From: Winogradskyella tangerina
GTDB lineage: Bacteria; Bacteroidota; Bacteroidia; Flavobacteriales; Flavobacteriaceae
Assembly (NCBI RefSeq): GCF_003260205.1
Contig: NZ_QERF01000001.1
Location: forward strand, 124,001 to 188,000
Direction: 5' to 3'
Length of the DNA stretch: 64,000 nucleotides
Shown here: positions 35,571 through 44,666 of the stretch, in pieces
Numbering within the stretch: position 1 is the stretch's first letter
Layout of the letters: every line of letters starts with the position of its first letter
The notes under the pieces: model-generated
Database searches by the model: none
What the model was told of the DNA's origin: nothing
Seen by the model: the letters and a program-made list of their open reading frames with translations, nothing else
Position numbers and translations under genes: made by a program

Positions 35571-36687
35571 TTAGGAGCGCATTTTTAACTTGACTAATCC
35601 AATTTTCTAATGAAATTTCTTGGCTTTTCTTTTTTGCTTCATCACAATACTGGTGAAGTAAAGTTTGATCTTGTAATAATTCCTCTAACAACTTCAAGTT
35701 TGCCTCAGTGGTATCCTGAGGAAGAATTAAACCATTAATTTGATTATTAATATAACTAATTTCTGGCCCATGATTTTTAGACTCGAGCGTTATGTATGGT
35801 CTACCATAAGCAAAAGCGTGGTTTATTGATAGTCCGGAGTCGCCCGGTAAAAATACGAAACTTGCCTTTTTTAAAATTGGTGCAATTTCATGTTCTTCAA
35901 TTAATGCTCCGTGCCAAATAATATTGGTATTCGCGGCTGCAGCTTGCTTCACCACTTCTTGGTCTGGGCCTTCTCCAACGACATCTAGAACCAATTCTTC
36001 ATCTGGCAAGCTTTTCTGAAGCAATTCGAAATAAGAAATTGCAATGTTCACTTTTTTAGAAGGAATTAAACGACCAATAAAAACGATATGCTTTGGCTTT
36101 TTTAGAGGATAATCAAAACTGTAGTTTTTATCTACCTCGGAGGTATCTATTGTATTGTTTGCCCAATAAGCCTTAGACTCATCAATATATCCTTGTTCTA
36201 CGGCTAAATTGTGGCTTTGTTCAGTATAAAAGATGACACGATCAAAGTTTCTAAAGAAGAATTTTGTAATCACTAAATCAAAATAGGTGACTTTACCACC
36301 ACCAGATTTGGTTAAAGGATGACAATAGGTAAACAACTTAACATTCTTGCCCTTCTTTTTGGCTAATGACCTAAGTCTCAATAGAGATATGAAAAGCAAT
36401 AAATTCTTCTTTTCAGCAGAAATTAGTATCCAATCAAATTCGTTAAACCTTTTCTTAATGGTCTTTGCTGCTTTACGGGAAAATCCAAACTTTTTCTTCG
36501 AAACCGGAATTTGTTGGTATTTAAAAGACCAGTCTTTCTGAAGTGTTTTATCGCCAAAACCTGTTCTACCGGTGCCGCTTAGCAAATGTAAATCAATATC
36601 TGACTCCTTAGCTAGATGATTTAAAAATCGAGCTTTGTAGTGATTAAAATTGGGCGTTAACCAAAGTACTTTTACCATTTCTTTCAA
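35563..36687 (-). CDS. Glycosyltransferase family 4 protein
   Basis: A 374-residue GT-B transferase starting MKEMVKVLWLTPNFNHYKAR. The C-terminal Rossmann half shows HIVFIGRLIPSKKVN and the donor-site GDSGLSINHAFAYGRPYITL in place of the classic E-x7-E, where the first Glu appears to be replaced by Ser (GLSINHAFAYG). Such variants occur among GT4 enzymes. The order and the overlap with wzy (8 bp) place it in the capsule unit; the sugar is unknown. Confidence 0.85.
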   Translation of the reverse strand: MKEMVKVLWLTPNFNHYKARFLNHLAKESDIDLHLLSGTGRTGFGDKTLQKDWSFKYQQIPVSKKKFGFSRKAAKTIKKRFNEFDWILISAEKKNLLLFISLLRLRSLAKKKGKNVKLFTYCHPLTKSGGGKVTYFDLVITKFFFRNFDRVIFYTEQSHNLAVEQGYIDESKAYWANNTIDTSEVDKNYSFDYPLKKPKHIVFIGRLIPSKKVNIAISYFELLQKSLPDEELVLDVVGEGPDQEVVKQAAAANTNIIWHGALIEEHEIAPILKKASFVFLPGDSGLSINHAFAYGRPYITLESKNHGPEISYINNQINGLILPQDTTEANLKLLEELLQDQTLLHQYCDEAKKKSQEISLENWISQVKNALLNE

Positions 36688-36700
36688 TACTAAAATTTGA

Positions 36701-38593
36701 TTAGAACCATCGTTTATACCAATTCATTAAGAAATAAATTGTCCAGATATTATTAGTGTATTCCTCTTTGCCTTGTTTTAAGAGTTCTAGCTGTTCATTG
36801 ACCGTTTTACTATTAAAAAAACCTGTGTCATTATTGAACTGTTTGATGTTGTCTTTTACGGTGTGATAAATAGTTTCATTGGCCCATTCTTTAATTGGTA
36901 AACAGAAGCCCATCTTCTTTCTGTACAATATATCGTGAGGTAATATGCGTTCAAGGGATTTTTTCAGGATATATTTATTTATGCCATTTTTGATTTTATA
37001 TTCACCCGGAATTGCCAAGGCTAGATGTACCATTTCATGATTCAAAAAGGGACTACGTGCTTCAATAGAATTAGCCATTCCAAGTCGATCCGCTCTAAAT
37101 AAAAATCGTTCGGTAATAGCATTTCTGTAGCCTGAATAAGACAACCAATTTATATAATCAAATTTATTTCCATTTAAAAATTGCTCATAGTCCTTTTTAA
37201 GTTCCTTCACATAATTGTAAGAAGAATGGTTTCCTATACTAGTTTTAAACTGATCAGAGATGAGATCAGCTTTTATTCCTTCTTTAAACCCGCCAGCACC
37301 CGGCCAATAAAAATCTTGATTATTCGCAAGTCTATTCGCCATTTCGTGCATTGGTGCACCCTTATTGATCATTTTAGTCACCATAGGAATGATCTCTTTA
37401 AAGAAATGAGGTGCCTTTTCAATAATTTTAAAGTACTTATTTAATTTTACGTACCGCTCGTAACTACTATAACCACTGAATAATTCATCTGGTCCATCAC
37501 CATTGAGAACCACTTTTATGTTTTCTTCACGAGCTAGTTTTGAAATAAAGTAGATGGGTATCGCTGTTGTGTCGGCCTGCGGCTCATCGTAGATCTCAGT
37601 GATCTTCGGAATAAAATCTAGTAGATCATTAGGCGTTACTGTTTTTACAAAATGATTTGTATTAAACATTTTTGAAACCTGCTCGGCATAGGTCAATTCA
37701 TTATAATCTGGTTGCCCTTCAAAACCAACAGTAAATGTTTTAATTTCATGAGCAGTATTTTCTCGCATCAAAGCAACAATGGCAGAAGAATCCACACCAC
37801 CACTTAAGAATGCACCCACGGGTACATCAGAAATCATCCGTGATGCTACTGATTCTTCTAACTTCGAATACACCATATCCGAGAGTTCTTTTTCTGAAGA
37901 AAATTCAAGCGAATTTTGAGTTAGATGCTGATATGGCTCATAGGTTTTAATACCCTTCTTATTCACTACCATATAATGCCCAGGAACAAACTTATGAATG
38001 TCCTTAAACATTGTCTTGGGTGTAAGAACATTATTAAAGGTCAGGAAGTCATAGAGTGCTTCTTCATCAAGTTCTTTTTTAATCCATGGTAATTCGAAGA
38101 TGCCTTTTAATTCTGAAGAAAACACAAATTTACCACCCATGGTAGTGTAGTACAATGGCTTTTTTCCTGAACGATCTCTTGCTAAAATGAGTTCTTCTTT
38201 TACGCCATCCCAAATAGCAAATGCAAACATTCCGTTTAGCTTTTCGATGGCATTAATGCCTAGCTTTCCGTATAATTTTAAAATGGTTTCGGTATCTGAA
38301 GTAGAAAAGAATTTTTCATCATTCAGGTAGGATTTATTCAGAAATTGATAATTAAAAACCTCACCATTATATACAATGGTATTTCTATGATCTATCATCG
38401 GTTGGTGACCAGCATTAGAGAGGTCTAGTATGCTCAGTCTGGTTTGACCAATTCCTAAATTTTTTGCTTCGTTTAGCCACAATCCGCTATCATCTGGACC
38501 ACGATGATTCAGTCTGGTGTTCATTTTGCTGATGGCACCAACTAAGTCTATTTCATTGTCTGAAAGCTCAAAAACTCCATTAATTCCACACAT
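36701..38593 (-). CDS. asnB: Asparagine synthase (glutamine-hydrolysing), AsnB type
   Basis: A 630-residue two-domain enzyme. The N-terminal class II glutaminase domain begins MCGINGVF with the catalytic Cys2 and contains RLNHRGPDDSG and GHQPM. The C-terminal ATP-pyrophosphatase domain has FLSGGVDSSAIVAL (about residues 263-276) and NGDGPDELFSGYSSYERY. Within polysaccharide loci such proteins often amidate a uronic acid or amino-sugar of the glycan; making free asparagine is the alternative. It overlaps the upstream GT4 gene by one base. Confidence 0.92.
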   Translation of the reverse strand: MCGINGVFELSDNEIDLVGAISKMNTRLNHRGPDDSGLWLNEAKNLGIGQTRLSILDLSNAGHQPMIDHRNTIVYNGEVFNYQFLNKSYLNDEKFFSTSDTETILKLYGKLGINAIEKLNGMFAFAIWDGVKEELILARDRSGKKPLYYTTMGGKFVFSSELKGIFELPWIKKELDEEALYDFLTFNNVLTPKTMFKDIHKFVPGHYMVVNKKGIKTYEPYQHLTQNSLEFSSEKELSDMVYSKLEESVASRMISDVPVGAFLSGGVDSSAIVALMRENTAHEIKTFTVGFEGQPDYNELTYAEQVSKMFNTNHFVKTVTPNDLLDFIPKITEIYDEPQADTTAIPIYFISKLAREENIKVVLNGDGPDELFSGYSSYERYVKLNKYFKIIEKAPHFFKEIIPMVTKMINKGAPMHEMANRLANNQDFYWPGAGGFKEGIKADLISDQFKTSIGNHSSYNYVKELKKDYEQFLNGNKFDYINWLSYSGYRNAITERFLFRADRLGMANSIEARSPFLNHEMVHLALAIPGEYKIKNGINKYILKKSLERILPHDILYRKKMGFCLPIKEWANETIYHTVKDNIKQFNNDTGFFNSKTVNEQLELLKQGKEEYTNNIWTIYFLMNWYKRWF

Positions 38594-39678
38594 TACAAAA
38601 CTTCTTTATATTCATTAAAATAGGCTTTTTCCATTCGTTCAGCAGCAAAATATTTTAGTTTTTCGTCATTCTCTTCATCCCACTCGAACTTCTTTTCTGA
38701 ATAAAAAAGCATTCGATTCACCATGGCTGTTTTATGGTCACAAATATCGTTAGGATTAAACATTTCAATAATTTCACAAATACCACCACCGTCATTAAAA
38801 ACAAGCACTGGTTTTTGCAATTTTAAGCATTCTACCGCAACTAAACCAAAGGGTTCATTTTGCGACGGGAACACAGCCACATCGAAAGCAGATTGAAAAC
38901 TGGCCACCTCTTGTTGAAACCCTTTGAAAACGACGCTATCATCAATATTTAAATCCTTCGTCTGTTGGATTAAATTCTCCTTTTCAGGGCCGTCACCAAC
39001 AATAATTAAGACGGCGTTTTGATGTGTTTTCTGAAAGATTGCGAATACGTCTATTAGTCGATCAATTCTTTTAAAGCCGGCTAATCGCGTTGATGTACCT
39101 ACCACAAATTTACCTGAATATTCCTCCTTTAAATCATTGACCATTGAAGAATTGACCTTTCTGTCTAACAAAACGCCATTATATACTGTTTTAACACTTT
39201 TGCCCTTGTAAAAATGCGTCCTTAAATAGCCTTCAGTAAATTTAGAATTACAGCAAATTGAAACAGACTTATTTTTAAAAAATTGACGTCTTAACCAAAA
39301 GCTTAATTTATCTGATAAACTATGCTTTCTTCCGAAACCAAAATTTCCGTGTTCGGTATAAATAATTTTGCGTTTAGACCAAATTGCTGCTATTGCTACA
39401 CTTAGGTGAAAACCGTGTAAATGAATGATATCTTGCTTTTTAAACAGACGATAGATCCTTCTAATCTTGAATGGATTAATATCAAAACCGGAATTAAGCT
39501 TCAAATCGAACAAAGAAACATTTAATCCTTCAAACTCTGCCTTAAATTCTCCTTTCAATTTTGCAATGGCAATGGAAGGACTAACCTCAGAATTTTTTTT
39601 CTGCTCAGTCACTAAATCATAAACCAAACGCTCTATGCCTCCAAATCCTAGACTAACAATGTAATGTATTACTTTCAC
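38593..39678 (-). CDS. Glycosyltransferase family 4 protein
   Basis: A 361-residue GT-B transferase. The N-terminal glycine loop IVSLGFGGIERLVYDLV is clear, and the C-terminal domain has the full E-x7-E motif in NEPFGLVAVECLKLQKP (about residues 262-278). It is the third GT4 enzyme of the locus; together with the WecG-like enzyme this suggests a repeat unit of about five sugars including the initiating one. Sugar specificity unknown. Confidence 0.9.
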   Translation of the reverse strand: MKVIHYIVSLGFGGIERLVYDLVTEQKKNSEVSPSIAIAKLKGEFKAEFEGLNVSLFDLKLNSGFDINPFKIRRIYRLFKKQDIIHLHGFHLSVAIAAIWSKRKIIYTEHGNFGFGRKHSLSDKLSFWLRRQFFKNKSVSICCNSKFTEGYLRTHFYKGKSVKTVYNGVLLDRKVNSSMVNDLKEEYSGKFVVGTSTRLAGFKRIDRLIDVFAIFQKTHQNAVLIIVGDGPEKENLIQQTKDLNIDDSVVFKGFQQEVASFQSAFDVAVFPSQNEPFGLVAVECLKLQKPVLVFNDGGGICEIIEMFNPNDICDHKTAMVNRMLFYSEKKFEWDEENDEKLKYFAAERMEKAYFNEYKEVL

Positions 39679-39696
39679 CTGTAGATCTTTGTTTTG

Positions 39697-40659
39697 TTAG
39701 TGTATGGATAAACTTGTAGTTAGCGGAATAAAGTGCCTATATGATGTTTTATTCGCCATGACCAACTTTTTATAAAAGCTAAATCTATCTTCTATTATTG
39801 AGTCTTTTTCTGGTAATTTATAGGGTATTTTGTACGAGAACTTATTAAATCGAGTTTGGAGATTTATATACTTTCTCCCCAAAAAACTGAATATATTCGG
39901 AAGCACAAAACCTTTATGTTCTGCTATGAATTTGTCATTTTGAATTAGCCTGTAATCATGAGGTAATTTAATATCTAAACTTGGCAGATAGAAATCCTTA
40001 TCAACCAGCTCTGATTCTAAAAATTGCCCTAATTCATTATGAAAATCTAGTATCAATTTTGAAAGATTTGCTTTATCTATTTCTTCCTCAAACCATGTTT
40101 TACGACATTCAATAACTTCTTTTACTATTTCGTAAAGTCGTCCTTCAGAAACGTTCAGAAGTTCTAGATCAAAAATTATAGCTCTGGCTTCTAACAAGAA
40201 AGATTTCAATTTTATGATGCCTAAAGTTACTTGAACATCGAGAGAAATAAACATCTTTATAAGATACTCAAAAGCAATTTGAGTATTAACTTCTTTGTGT
40301 GCAGGACCAATATTTTTATCGCTTAGTAAATCCTCACCATAAAGCAATTTCAAATTAGAAACTAAACCATAATTAAGAGCTTTGGTAAAACTCGCTTCTT
40401 CTATACCAAACAAATCATGAGTTAATATACTTCTTTCATTATCGCTTAAGGAACTTCTAAGATCTATATCTAAATTAGAATCCGTTTTAAATACGCAGAT
40501 TATATCTAGATCTGAAATCCCAGGATCTCGCACTGAGCCCATCTGATACACACTTTTTACAGCTGCTTTATCTTTTAATTCGGCGACTAATTTCGTTTTT
40601 AGAACTTCGTATTTTTTAGGCTCTATATATTTTGGAGAATCTATAAATTTTAATCCCAT
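39697..40659 (-). CDS. Nucleotidyltransferase-fold protein, function unknown
   Basis: A 320-residue protein with a Pol-beta-type nucleotidyltransferase signature MGSVRDPGISDLDIICVF (about residues 41-58): the Gly-Ser followed after about ten residues by Asp-x-Asp. The rest is alpha-helical with a C-terminal region rich in Lys and aromatic residues. Proteins of this fold transfer nucleotide groups to drugs, proteins or small molecules; its role in a capsule locus is not established. It shares locus and fold, not overall sequence, with the 280-residue protein at 41496. Confidence 0.7.
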   Translation of the reverse strand: MGLKFIDSPKYIEPKKYEVLKTKLVAELKDKAAVKSVYQMGSVRDPGISDLDIICVFKTDSNLDIDLRSSLSDNERSILTHDLFGIEEASFTKALNYGLVSNLKLLYGEDLLSDKNIGPAHKEVNTQIAFEYLIKMFISLDVQVTLGIIKLKSFLLEARAIIFDLELLNVSEGRLYEIVKEVIECRKTWFEEEIDKANLSKLILDFHNELGQFLESELVDKDFYLPSLDIKLPHDYRLIQNDKFIAEHKGFVLPNIFSFLGRKYINLQTRFNKFSYKIPYKLPEKDSIIEDRFSFYKKLVMANKTSYRHFIPLTTSLSIH

Positions 40660-40677
40660 TTGTTGTTTAGTTTGAAC

Positions 40678-41421
40678 TTAAACTTCTTTTGGTTTTTTAA
40701 TTAGAAAGACAAATCCAAAAGGGTATTCACCAAAATACTTTTTCAAACCTTTTTCCACAAAATTGATTTTAATTAGCAGAAAATACAGCAATGCCGGAAT
40801 TTTCAGAATTGTTTTGAACAGAAAGTGTAGGGGTTTGATTTTTCTAATAGGTTTTATAAAAACACCGAAAACTTTAGTGAAAATATAGGTTAATACGCCT
40901 AAATTATCGCCTACGTAATCTAACTTTATGATCTCAAAACCATTGTCTTCAAACATTCGTTTCAGACAAAAATAAGTGTACCTATGAAAATCGTAAGGCT
41001 TTTCATGTTCCCACATAAAAAAAGGCACCGTACCAATAACATAGCCTTCAGGTACAACAATGCGTTTTATTTCTTGTAATGCTTCATGAGGTTTATAAAT
41101 ATGTTCTAACACCTCAGATAACACAACACATGAGAAGGCGTTATCTTCTACATCGACTTTTTGATTATCATCGATTGAAATTTCTGCCCTATTTGAATGC
41201 TTTAAATTTGTGACTTCATAGTCTGCTGAAACATAGGAATCGAAGTATTCGGTTAGCATTTTCCTATATGGCCCATCACCAGAACCATAATCTAAAATAG
41301 AGTCTCTTTTTTCAACATGTTTAAAATATTCGATAAACAATTTTGCTTTCAAAACCCGTGATATGGGATGGTGAAATACAGAATAATAATACTTCCCGTA
41401 TTTGTGGCTTATAGCTAACAT
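40678..41421 (-). CDS. Class I SAM-dependent methyltransferase
   Basis: A 247-residue methyltransferase with motif I DSILDYGSGDGPYRKML (about residues 39-55), acidic loop SADYEV and SCVVLSEVLEHIYKPHEAL. The fold is of the UbiE/Coq5-like small-molecule type. It lies between the two nucleotidyltransferase-fold genes and may O-methylate a sugar of the repeat unit. The stretch KIKPLHFLFKTILKIPALLY near the C-terminus is hydrophobic and could dock to the membrane. Confidence 0.88.
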   Translation of the reverse strand: MLAISHKYGKYYYSVFHHPISRVLKAKLFIEYFKHVEKRDSILDYGSGDGPYRKMLTEYFDSYVSADYEVTNLKHSNRAEISIDDNQKVDVEDNAFSCVVLSEVLEHIYKPHEALQEIKRIVVPEGYVIGTVPFFMWEHEKPYDFHRYTYFCLKRMFEDNGFEIIKLDYVGDNLGVLTYIFTKVFGVFIKPIRKIKPLHFLFKTILKIPALLYFLLIKINFVEKGLKKYFGEYPFGFVFLIKKPKEV

Positions 41422-41495
41422 AATTTACTCTAGGTTAAAATCAAATTTGATGACTATTAATTGCAATATATTGAAAAGGTTAAGATTAAACATAA

Positions 41496-42338
41496 CTAAA
41501 TGTCTTTTCTTATTCTTTTGATAAATAGCATCAGATTTACATAAAATTCACTTGACAATTCTTGCTTTATACTTTCATTAATTTTTGGTGCATATAGACG
41601 GATTGCTTTTTTTCTAATACGCCAATTGGTAATACTTAAAAACCGCTTCTGAATTGGGTTTAAGGGATAGTTCCAATTCGTTCTTATTTTTGATGCCACT
41701 TTGATTGGCATCCATTCGTTTTCATTGAAGTTATCTTTTACAGCATTAAAGCTATCTTTTTTAAAAATACCACTATTGTTTTTCAATGAATAATATAGGC
41801 TCGGAATTAACATGATCTCACTTAAAAAACTCTTTAATTGGTAACTATTACTAGGCCTCCAATTTGATGATAATTGTTTCTCCAGCTTATCTATCAAACC
41901 AATTAAAGCATTGTTATAATTAACGGTGGACTTTATTTTCAAATCTAAAGTCAATTCGTCCTGTTGAGGATATATTAATTTTGAATGTTCAAGAATGGCA
42001 CAAGGAAAATAATCTTCAGGATAATTTATTAAATCGCTCTCTAAAATCTGAAACCATCTATGATGCTGAAGTGGATCAAATTCAAAAATAAGCTTTAGTG
42101 ATTTTCTCTCAAATTGTTTTAATTCTTCAGAATCGACGTAATTATCTTTCACAATTAATAATCCATCAAAATCGCTATAAGGAATAACTTCATCGGTAGC
42201 AATACTACCATGAATAATAACTGCATAAAACAAAAAGGAATACTCATTTACAATTAGATCGCTAATTTGAGAAACTATGAGTTCCTTGCCGTCATAGCGA
42301 TTTAAAGTAATTCGCTTTATTGTTGAGACCTCATTCAT
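41496..42338 (-). CDS. Nucleotidyltransferase-fold protein, function unknown
   Basis: A 280-residue protein with the nucleotidyltransferase motif VIIHGSIATDEVIPYSDFDG (about residues 39-58), again Gly-Ser then Asp-x-Asp. A helical C-terminal part follows with no recognised domain. It overlaps the sulfotransferase gene by 8 bp and is separated from the methyltransferase by 74 bp. Two unrelated-looking proteins of the same fold in one capsule locus are unusual. An antitoxin-like MNT protein is the main alternative, but no HEPN partner is present. Confidence 0.68.
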   Translation of the reverse strand: MNEVSTIKRITLNRYDGKELIVSQISDLIVNEYSFLFYAVIIHGSIATDEVIPYSDFDGLLIVKDNYVDSEELKQFERKSLKLIFEFDPLQHHRWFQILESDLINYPEDYFPCAILEHSKLIYPQQDELTLDLKIKSTVNYNNALIGLIDKLEKQLSSNWRPSNSYQLKSFLSEIMLIPSLYYSLKNNSGIFKKDSFNAVKDNFNENEWMPIKVASKIRTNWNYPLNPIQKRFLSITNWRIRKKAIRLYAPKINESIKQELSSEFYVNLMLFIKRIRKDI

Positions 42339-43104
42339 AACCGAGCTTTAACATTGTATCTCCACAGATCTCATTAAACTTATGCTTATAATCGTCTGAC
42401 CAATCTTCATATTTAGGCAACCTGTCTTCAACAAAACCTTTACCCTTATACTTAGCATAAAGAAAACGATACAGCTTAGATTTTGTCTTATTCTTTTTAA
42501 CCTGAACTTCGTTCTGCCAAGACCCTTTATCCATGGTTAACCCGATCTTATCTAATAGATTGGTTTTGAAATAGTCGTAATCTGAAATGATTTTTTCAAA
42601 AAGAAGGATATCTAGACCTTCATTGATCAATAATTCTGTATCGGTTTTCCAATTCCAGCAAATTCGACTAAACTTATCTGCTTTGAGCCACCATTCTATT
42701 TCAGTTTCTGTTTTTGGTATAAAATGAACATTTCTCTCATCTCTTCGGGTGTATAATGATCTTACTACATCTTTGGGGTTTCTTACGAGATGAAATACTT
42801 TTTCTGTTTGAAAAACTTCACAAAGCTCATTAATACAATGTCTGTAACCACCATTAACCTCAACGAATTTAGACGCTGAAGAATTTTTACTTTCAATATC
42901 CTCTTTTAAAACTTTTAAATATGGTATGGAATAGGTTTTACCTAAATACCAACTTAATAACTGAAATTCTCTGGTTCGCTCATATTCATGATGAATCGTT
43001 GCTCCCTTACAGTTAGATAATAAATGTGATAAAAAAGTAGTTCCTGATCTTCCTACTCCAGTTACAAATGCATAATCTATATTGGTCATTTTTATACTTT
43101 TCAA
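42331..43104 (-). CDS. Sulfotransferase family protein
   Basis: A 257-residue PAPS-dependent sulfotransferase. The 5'-phosphosulfate loop is FVTGVGRSGTTFLSHLLSN (about residues 13-31) and the 3'-phosphate motif is FHLVRNPKDVVRSLYTRRD (about 100-118). It starts 1 bp after the flippase gene and overlaps the next gene by 8 bp. Probably sulfates a sugar of the capsule. MTNIDYAF at residue 6 is an alternative start. Confidence 0.85.
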   Translation of the reverse strand: MKSIKMTNIDYAFVTGVGRSGTTFLSHLLSNCKGATIHHEYERTREFQLLSWYLGKTYSIPYLKVLKEDIESKNSSASKFVEVNGGYRHCINELCEVFQTEKVFHLVRNPKDVVRSLYTRRDERNVHFIPKTETEIEWWLKADKFSRICWNWKTDTELLINEGLDILLFEKIISDYDYFKTNLLDKIGLTMDKGSWQNEVQVKKNKTKSKLYRFLYAKYKGKGFVEDRLPKYEDWSDDYKHKFNEICGDTMLKLGYE

Positions 43105-43105
43105 A

Positions 43106-44365
43106 TTAAATCTTGAGTTTGCCCAAAACTTTATCCCATGGTAAAATTTTCACCCCGACATACTTGTATACGTAAAAAACTCTCGTAAAATTCATTCCAA
43201 CAATTAAGATCATAAAAGCAATGGCAGCACCTTCAATGCCCCAAATAGTTATAAATAAATAGTTAAGAATAAGATTTAAAACCATAAAAAAGGTATTTAC
43301 CGAGAGTAACTTCTTTTCAAAGCCCGTCATAGTTAATATAGTTCCCACGGTACCTGTTGAAACATTAAAAAACTGCCCTATGGCCAAGAATACTAAAACC
43401 ATATAACCTGCTTTGAACTCTGAACCCCAAATGGACAGAATAAATTCTCCAAATACGATGGATATAATTAAAATAAATAAAGCTGTAACTAACAATGCGC
43501 CAGTTAAATACTGAATTAGGGTTTGAAGTTCAACCTTCTTATTATCATTATATAAGACTGCAACTTTGGGTGCTACTGCAGAATGAGCGACATTCAATAG
43601 AAACCCAGAGATAATGGCCACTCTAGAAGCTACAGTATAAATACCAACTTCTTTAGCAGAACATAACCAGCCTATCATAATAATATCCACATTCTTATAA
43701 ATAGTTTCGGTGACCGTAACTAATAAAATTGGAAACGCGGTCTTTAAAAGTTCTGAGGTCTTTTTTTCTCTTTTCTCAGTAGACTCGAAAAGTGTATTCC
43801 AATAAGCACCGATAACTAGCATGGAAATAAATCTTCCAGCAACATACGCAATGATGACATTAATAATATCAATTTCAATATTACAGATGTAATAAATCGC
43901 AAGGACTAAAAATGTAATAAAGGTATTTAAGGTCTGATCAACTAAACTCGCTTGCCATATTTTTCTAAATCCAGCTAAGCCAGATGAAAAAATTCGCGAT
44001 AAAATTTGAAATGGAAAAACAATAAAACTAATAATGAGAACCTCTTCTAACTCAGGCACCTCAAAGAAATTATTAGCCAGCCACGGACTTAATAATATTA
44101 ATACTACAGAAACAAAAGCAGATAATATTAAATTAAAAAAGTAAGCCGTTTTTAATGAGTCACCAATGCGCTTGTTATCACCAGCGCTAAATCCAATAGC
44201 AATCTCCTTGATGAGCACTTGTCGCATTCCAAACATGCAGACTACTAATAAAATTGCAACTATCCTATTGGAAAGGTTAATAACACCTAAGCCTTCGGCA
44301 CCAAGCATTCTACCCAAAAAAACACTTATTAGAATAGAAAGAACCATACCTAAAACCTTAACCAA
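43106..44365 (-). CDS. wzx: Wzx-type oligosaccharide flippase (5' end uncertain)
   Basis: A polytopic membrane protein of the MATE/MOP (RfbX/Wzx) type with about twelve hydrophobic segments and the family-typical GRMLGAEGLGVINLSNRI near the N-terminus. It would flip the lipid-linked repeat unit across the inner membrane. The only recognised start in this frame is TTG at 44365, which cuts into the first transmembrane segment. The frame stays open for about 36 further codons with family-like content (EVFKKSVPTALVKVLG) but holds no ATG, GTG or TTG. An ATG at 44469, 22 bp after a good -7 box, is one base out of frame. See findings. First gene of the locus. Confidence 0.85.
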   Translation of the reverse strand: MVKVLGMVLSILISVFLGRMLGAEGLGVINLSNRIVAILLVVCMFGMRQVLIKEIAIGFSAGDNKRIGDSLKTAYFFNLILSAFVSVVLILLSPWLANNFFEVPELEEVLIISFIVFPFQILSRIFSSGLAGFRKIWQASLVDQTLNTFITFLVLAIYYICNIEIDIINVIIAYVAGRFISMLVIGAYWNTLFESTEKREKKTSELLKTAFPILLVTVTETIYKNVDIIMIGWLCSAKEVGIYTVASRVAIISGFLLNVAHSAVAPKVAVLYNDNKKVELQTLIQYLTGALLVTALFILIISIVFGEFILSIWGSEFKAGYMVLVFLAIGQFFNVSTGTVGTILTMTGFEKKLLSVNTFFMVLNLILNYLFITIWGIEGAAIAFMILIVGMNFTRVFYVYKYVGVKILPWDKVLGKLKI

Positions 44366-44490
44366 GGCTGTAGGTACAGATTTTTTAAAAACCTCAGATG
44401 TATTACTATCGAAGTTAAGACGGTTTTTTAATTTATTGAAGATTGGTGCGATTTTTTTTAAAGGCTCATAAAAACCCTAGTTAATGGTTA

Positions 44491-44498
44491 CAAATCTA
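44491..44498 (-). promoter_or_regulatory. Putative -7 box for the capsule operon
   Basis: On the minus strand this reads TAGATTTG, a TAnnTTTG match, 22 bp upstream of the ATG at 44469. It is the best candidate promoter for the long minus-strand polysaccharide operon. No TTG -33 box at standard spacing is visible. Confidence 0.45.
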
Positions 44499-44594
44499 AA
44501 ATTTTTAGATAATCTTAATAACCTATTATACTTAAATTCTACCCTACTTGTTAACACAAAAATTACGACGTAAGAAACTAACTACTTTTTTTAG

Positions 44595-44602
44595 TATATT
44601 TG
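44595..44602 (+). promoter_or_regulatory. Putative plus-strand -7 box in the spacer
   Basis: TATATTTG, a full TAnnTTTG match, reading toward the hairpin at 44638 and the first T9SS gene. The -33 region is not convincing. Confidence 0.45.
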
Positions 44603-44637
44603 CGCGAAATCAATCTTTTATAATCATTTCAGCTTCT

Positions 44638-44662
44638 AAAAAATTAATGATATTAATTTTTT
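44638..44662 (+). repeat. Perfect 11-bp AT hairpin
   Basis: AAAAAATTAAT pairs perfectly with ATTAATTTTTT across a GAT loop. Ending in T6, about 30 bp past the likely transcription start, it could act as a weak attenuator for the transcript starting near 44609. Confidence 0.45.
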
Positions 44663-44666
44663 GATT

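Noticed and set aside
36701-38593. AsnB-type gene as the cyclase of a lasso peptide system together with the HprK/NTase cassette
   Set aside because: It is a full two-domain enzyme with the glutaminase Cys2, is embedded by overlap in the capsule operon on the opposite strand 16 kb away, and no transglutaminase-like protease is present.
41496-42338. MNT-type antitoxin of a HEPN/MNT toxin-antitoxin pair
   Set aside because: No HEPN gene is adjacent, and the gene is translationally coupled to a sulfotransferase in a capsule operon.
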